NCBI GenBank assembly: GCA_029974855.1
Contig: JARKQO010000070.1
Location: 1-5,879 of the forward strand
From: Eubacteriales bacterium
GTDB taxonomy: Bacteria; Bacillota_A; Clostridia; Christensenellales; Aristaeellaceae
DNA length: 5,879 nt
Reading direction: 5' to 3'
Below the pieces are notes generated by a model. The model was given only the letters and a program-made list of their open reading frames with translations. It was not told the DNA's origin and ran no database searches. Positions 5,523-5,879 of the stretch are shown here, in pieces (positions within the stretch are counted from its first letter, which is position 1; each line of letters starts with the position of its first letter). A program made the translations under genes and the position numbers.

Positions 5523-5527
5523 AAGGA

Positions 5528-5827
5528 ATGGATTACGTTGCTTTAGGCCAACAGATTCGCAAGCTGCGTAAGGCCAAACGGCTTTCTCAACAAGCTCTGG
5601 CCGAGGAGGCGAATGTATCCCCCTCTTTGATTGGCCATGTGGAGCGGGGAACCCGCAAGGCCAGCATGGAGACCCTCCTTTCCATTGCCAATTCCCTGGG
5701 GGTTGGCACGGATACGCTCCTTCGTGATTCTCTCCGCACCCACGATCTCAAGGAAGCCCTTTCTCCAGAAGAGAGGCGGTTTGCGAATCAAATGATCGAC
5801 CTGGCCCGGAGTACCTATCACCGGTAA
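5528..5827 (+). CDS. XRE-family helix-turn-helix regulator (99 aa)
   Basis: Cro/C1-type DNA-binding protein. A canonical HTH_3 domain occupies about residues 6-67: LGQQIRKLRKAKRLSQQALA gives the first two helices, ANVSPSLIGHVERGTRKASM the recognition helix and following turn, and ETLLSIANSLGVGTDTLLRD the closing helices. A ~30-residue C-terminal tail (LKEALSPEERRFANQMIDLA) has no recognisable effector domain. The GHVERGTRKAS pattern is common in single-domain regulators of Clostridia. The start is the ATG at 5528 behind a strong Shine-Dalgarno. The gene diverges from the two minus-strand regulators across 84 bases carrying overlapping promoter-like elements and palindromes, suggesting cross- or autoregulation. 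A hairpin terminator directly follows, so it appears to be transcribed alone. No toxin partner, integrase or peptidase is seen in the window. Target genes are unknown. Confidence 0.92.
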   Translation: MDYVALGQQIRKLRKAKRLSQQALAEEANVSPSLIGHVERGTRKASMETLLSIANSLGVGTDTLLRDSLRTHDLKEALSPEERRFANQMIDLARSTYHR

Positions 5828-5831
5828 ACGG

Positions 5832-5872
5832 AAAGAGGCATCCCCCGGTTTTGCTGGGGATACCTCTTTATT
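5832..5872 (+). terminator. Intrinsic terminator after the 99-aa regulator
   Basis: AAAGAGG (5832-5838) pairs with CCTCTTT (5863-5869) and ATCCCC (5840-5845) with GGGGAT (5856-5861), 13 pairs with one C/A mismatch and a 10-base loop. A T-rich end (CTTTATTAT) follows. The A-rich left and T-rich right flanks are symmetric, so it can work in both directions and may also stop a converging gene beyond the window. Confidence 0.8.
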
Positions 5873-5879
5873 ATGAAGG

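Noticed and set aside
5474..5527. Eighteen-residue upstream extension of the 99-aa regulator
   Set aside because: The ATG at 5474 overlaps the likely promoter, has no Shine-Dalgarno, and the ATG at 5528 has a near-perfect one.
4889..5827. Toxin-antitoxin module (XRE antitoxin with a small toxin)
   Set aside because: All three small proteins are themselves DNA-binding regulators; none resembles a HigB, RelE, HipA or ImmA-type partner.

Overview
The window is bacterial. It most likely comes from a GC-rich anaerobic Firmicute of the Clostridia, perhaps an Oscillospiraceae-like gut organism. This rests on the strong AGGAGG-type ribosome binding sites, the Clostridia-style sequences of ValRS, RsmH and RsmI, a ferritin-like protein of a kind I associate with anaerobic Firmicutes, and small XRE regulators typical of this group. 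The taxonomic call is inference only.

Region 1 (2-3351, + strand, high GC) is a compact translation cluster. It holds the C-terminal part of valyl-tRNA synthetase (valS, cut by the window's left edge), then rsmH, then rsmI. The gaps of 3 and 26 bases suggest one transcript. RsmH and RsmI are known to add the two methyl groups (N4 and 2'-O) to the same 16S rRNA nucleotide, C1402 (E. coli numbering), in the ribosomal P site. The pair therefore forms a functional unit beside a tRNA-charging enzyme. rsmH usually sits in the dcw cell-division cluster and valS is often followed by folC in Firmicutes, so this arrangement is not the textbook one.

Region 2 (3352-4862, + strand) has a 153-base leader, an uncharacterised ferritin-like protein of 434 residues, and a clear intrinsic terminator. 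The leader holds an imperfect hairpin with a T-run, weak promoter-like hexamers and a perfect 7-bp dyad just before the ribosome binding site. The protein carries three successive helical-hairpin signatures of the form E-x(~26-29)-[E/D]-x-x-H. The second and third can make one complete four-helix diiron site; the first is an extra.

Region 3 (4889-5872) is visibly poorer in GC and contains three small XRE-type helix-turn-helix regulators. Two are on the minus strand in tandem (71 and 104 residues) and one is divergent on the plus strand (99 residues). Divergent promoter-like hexamers with nearly adjacent -10 elements and several short palindromes lie in the 84 bases between them. The layout resembles a regulatory switch at the edge of a mobile or prophage-derived segment, but no integrase, transposase or phage structural gene is visible. 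The window ends just after the plus-strand regulator's terminator. No RNA gene, CRISPR array or insertion sequence was seen, and no gene-free stretch exceeds 300 bases.
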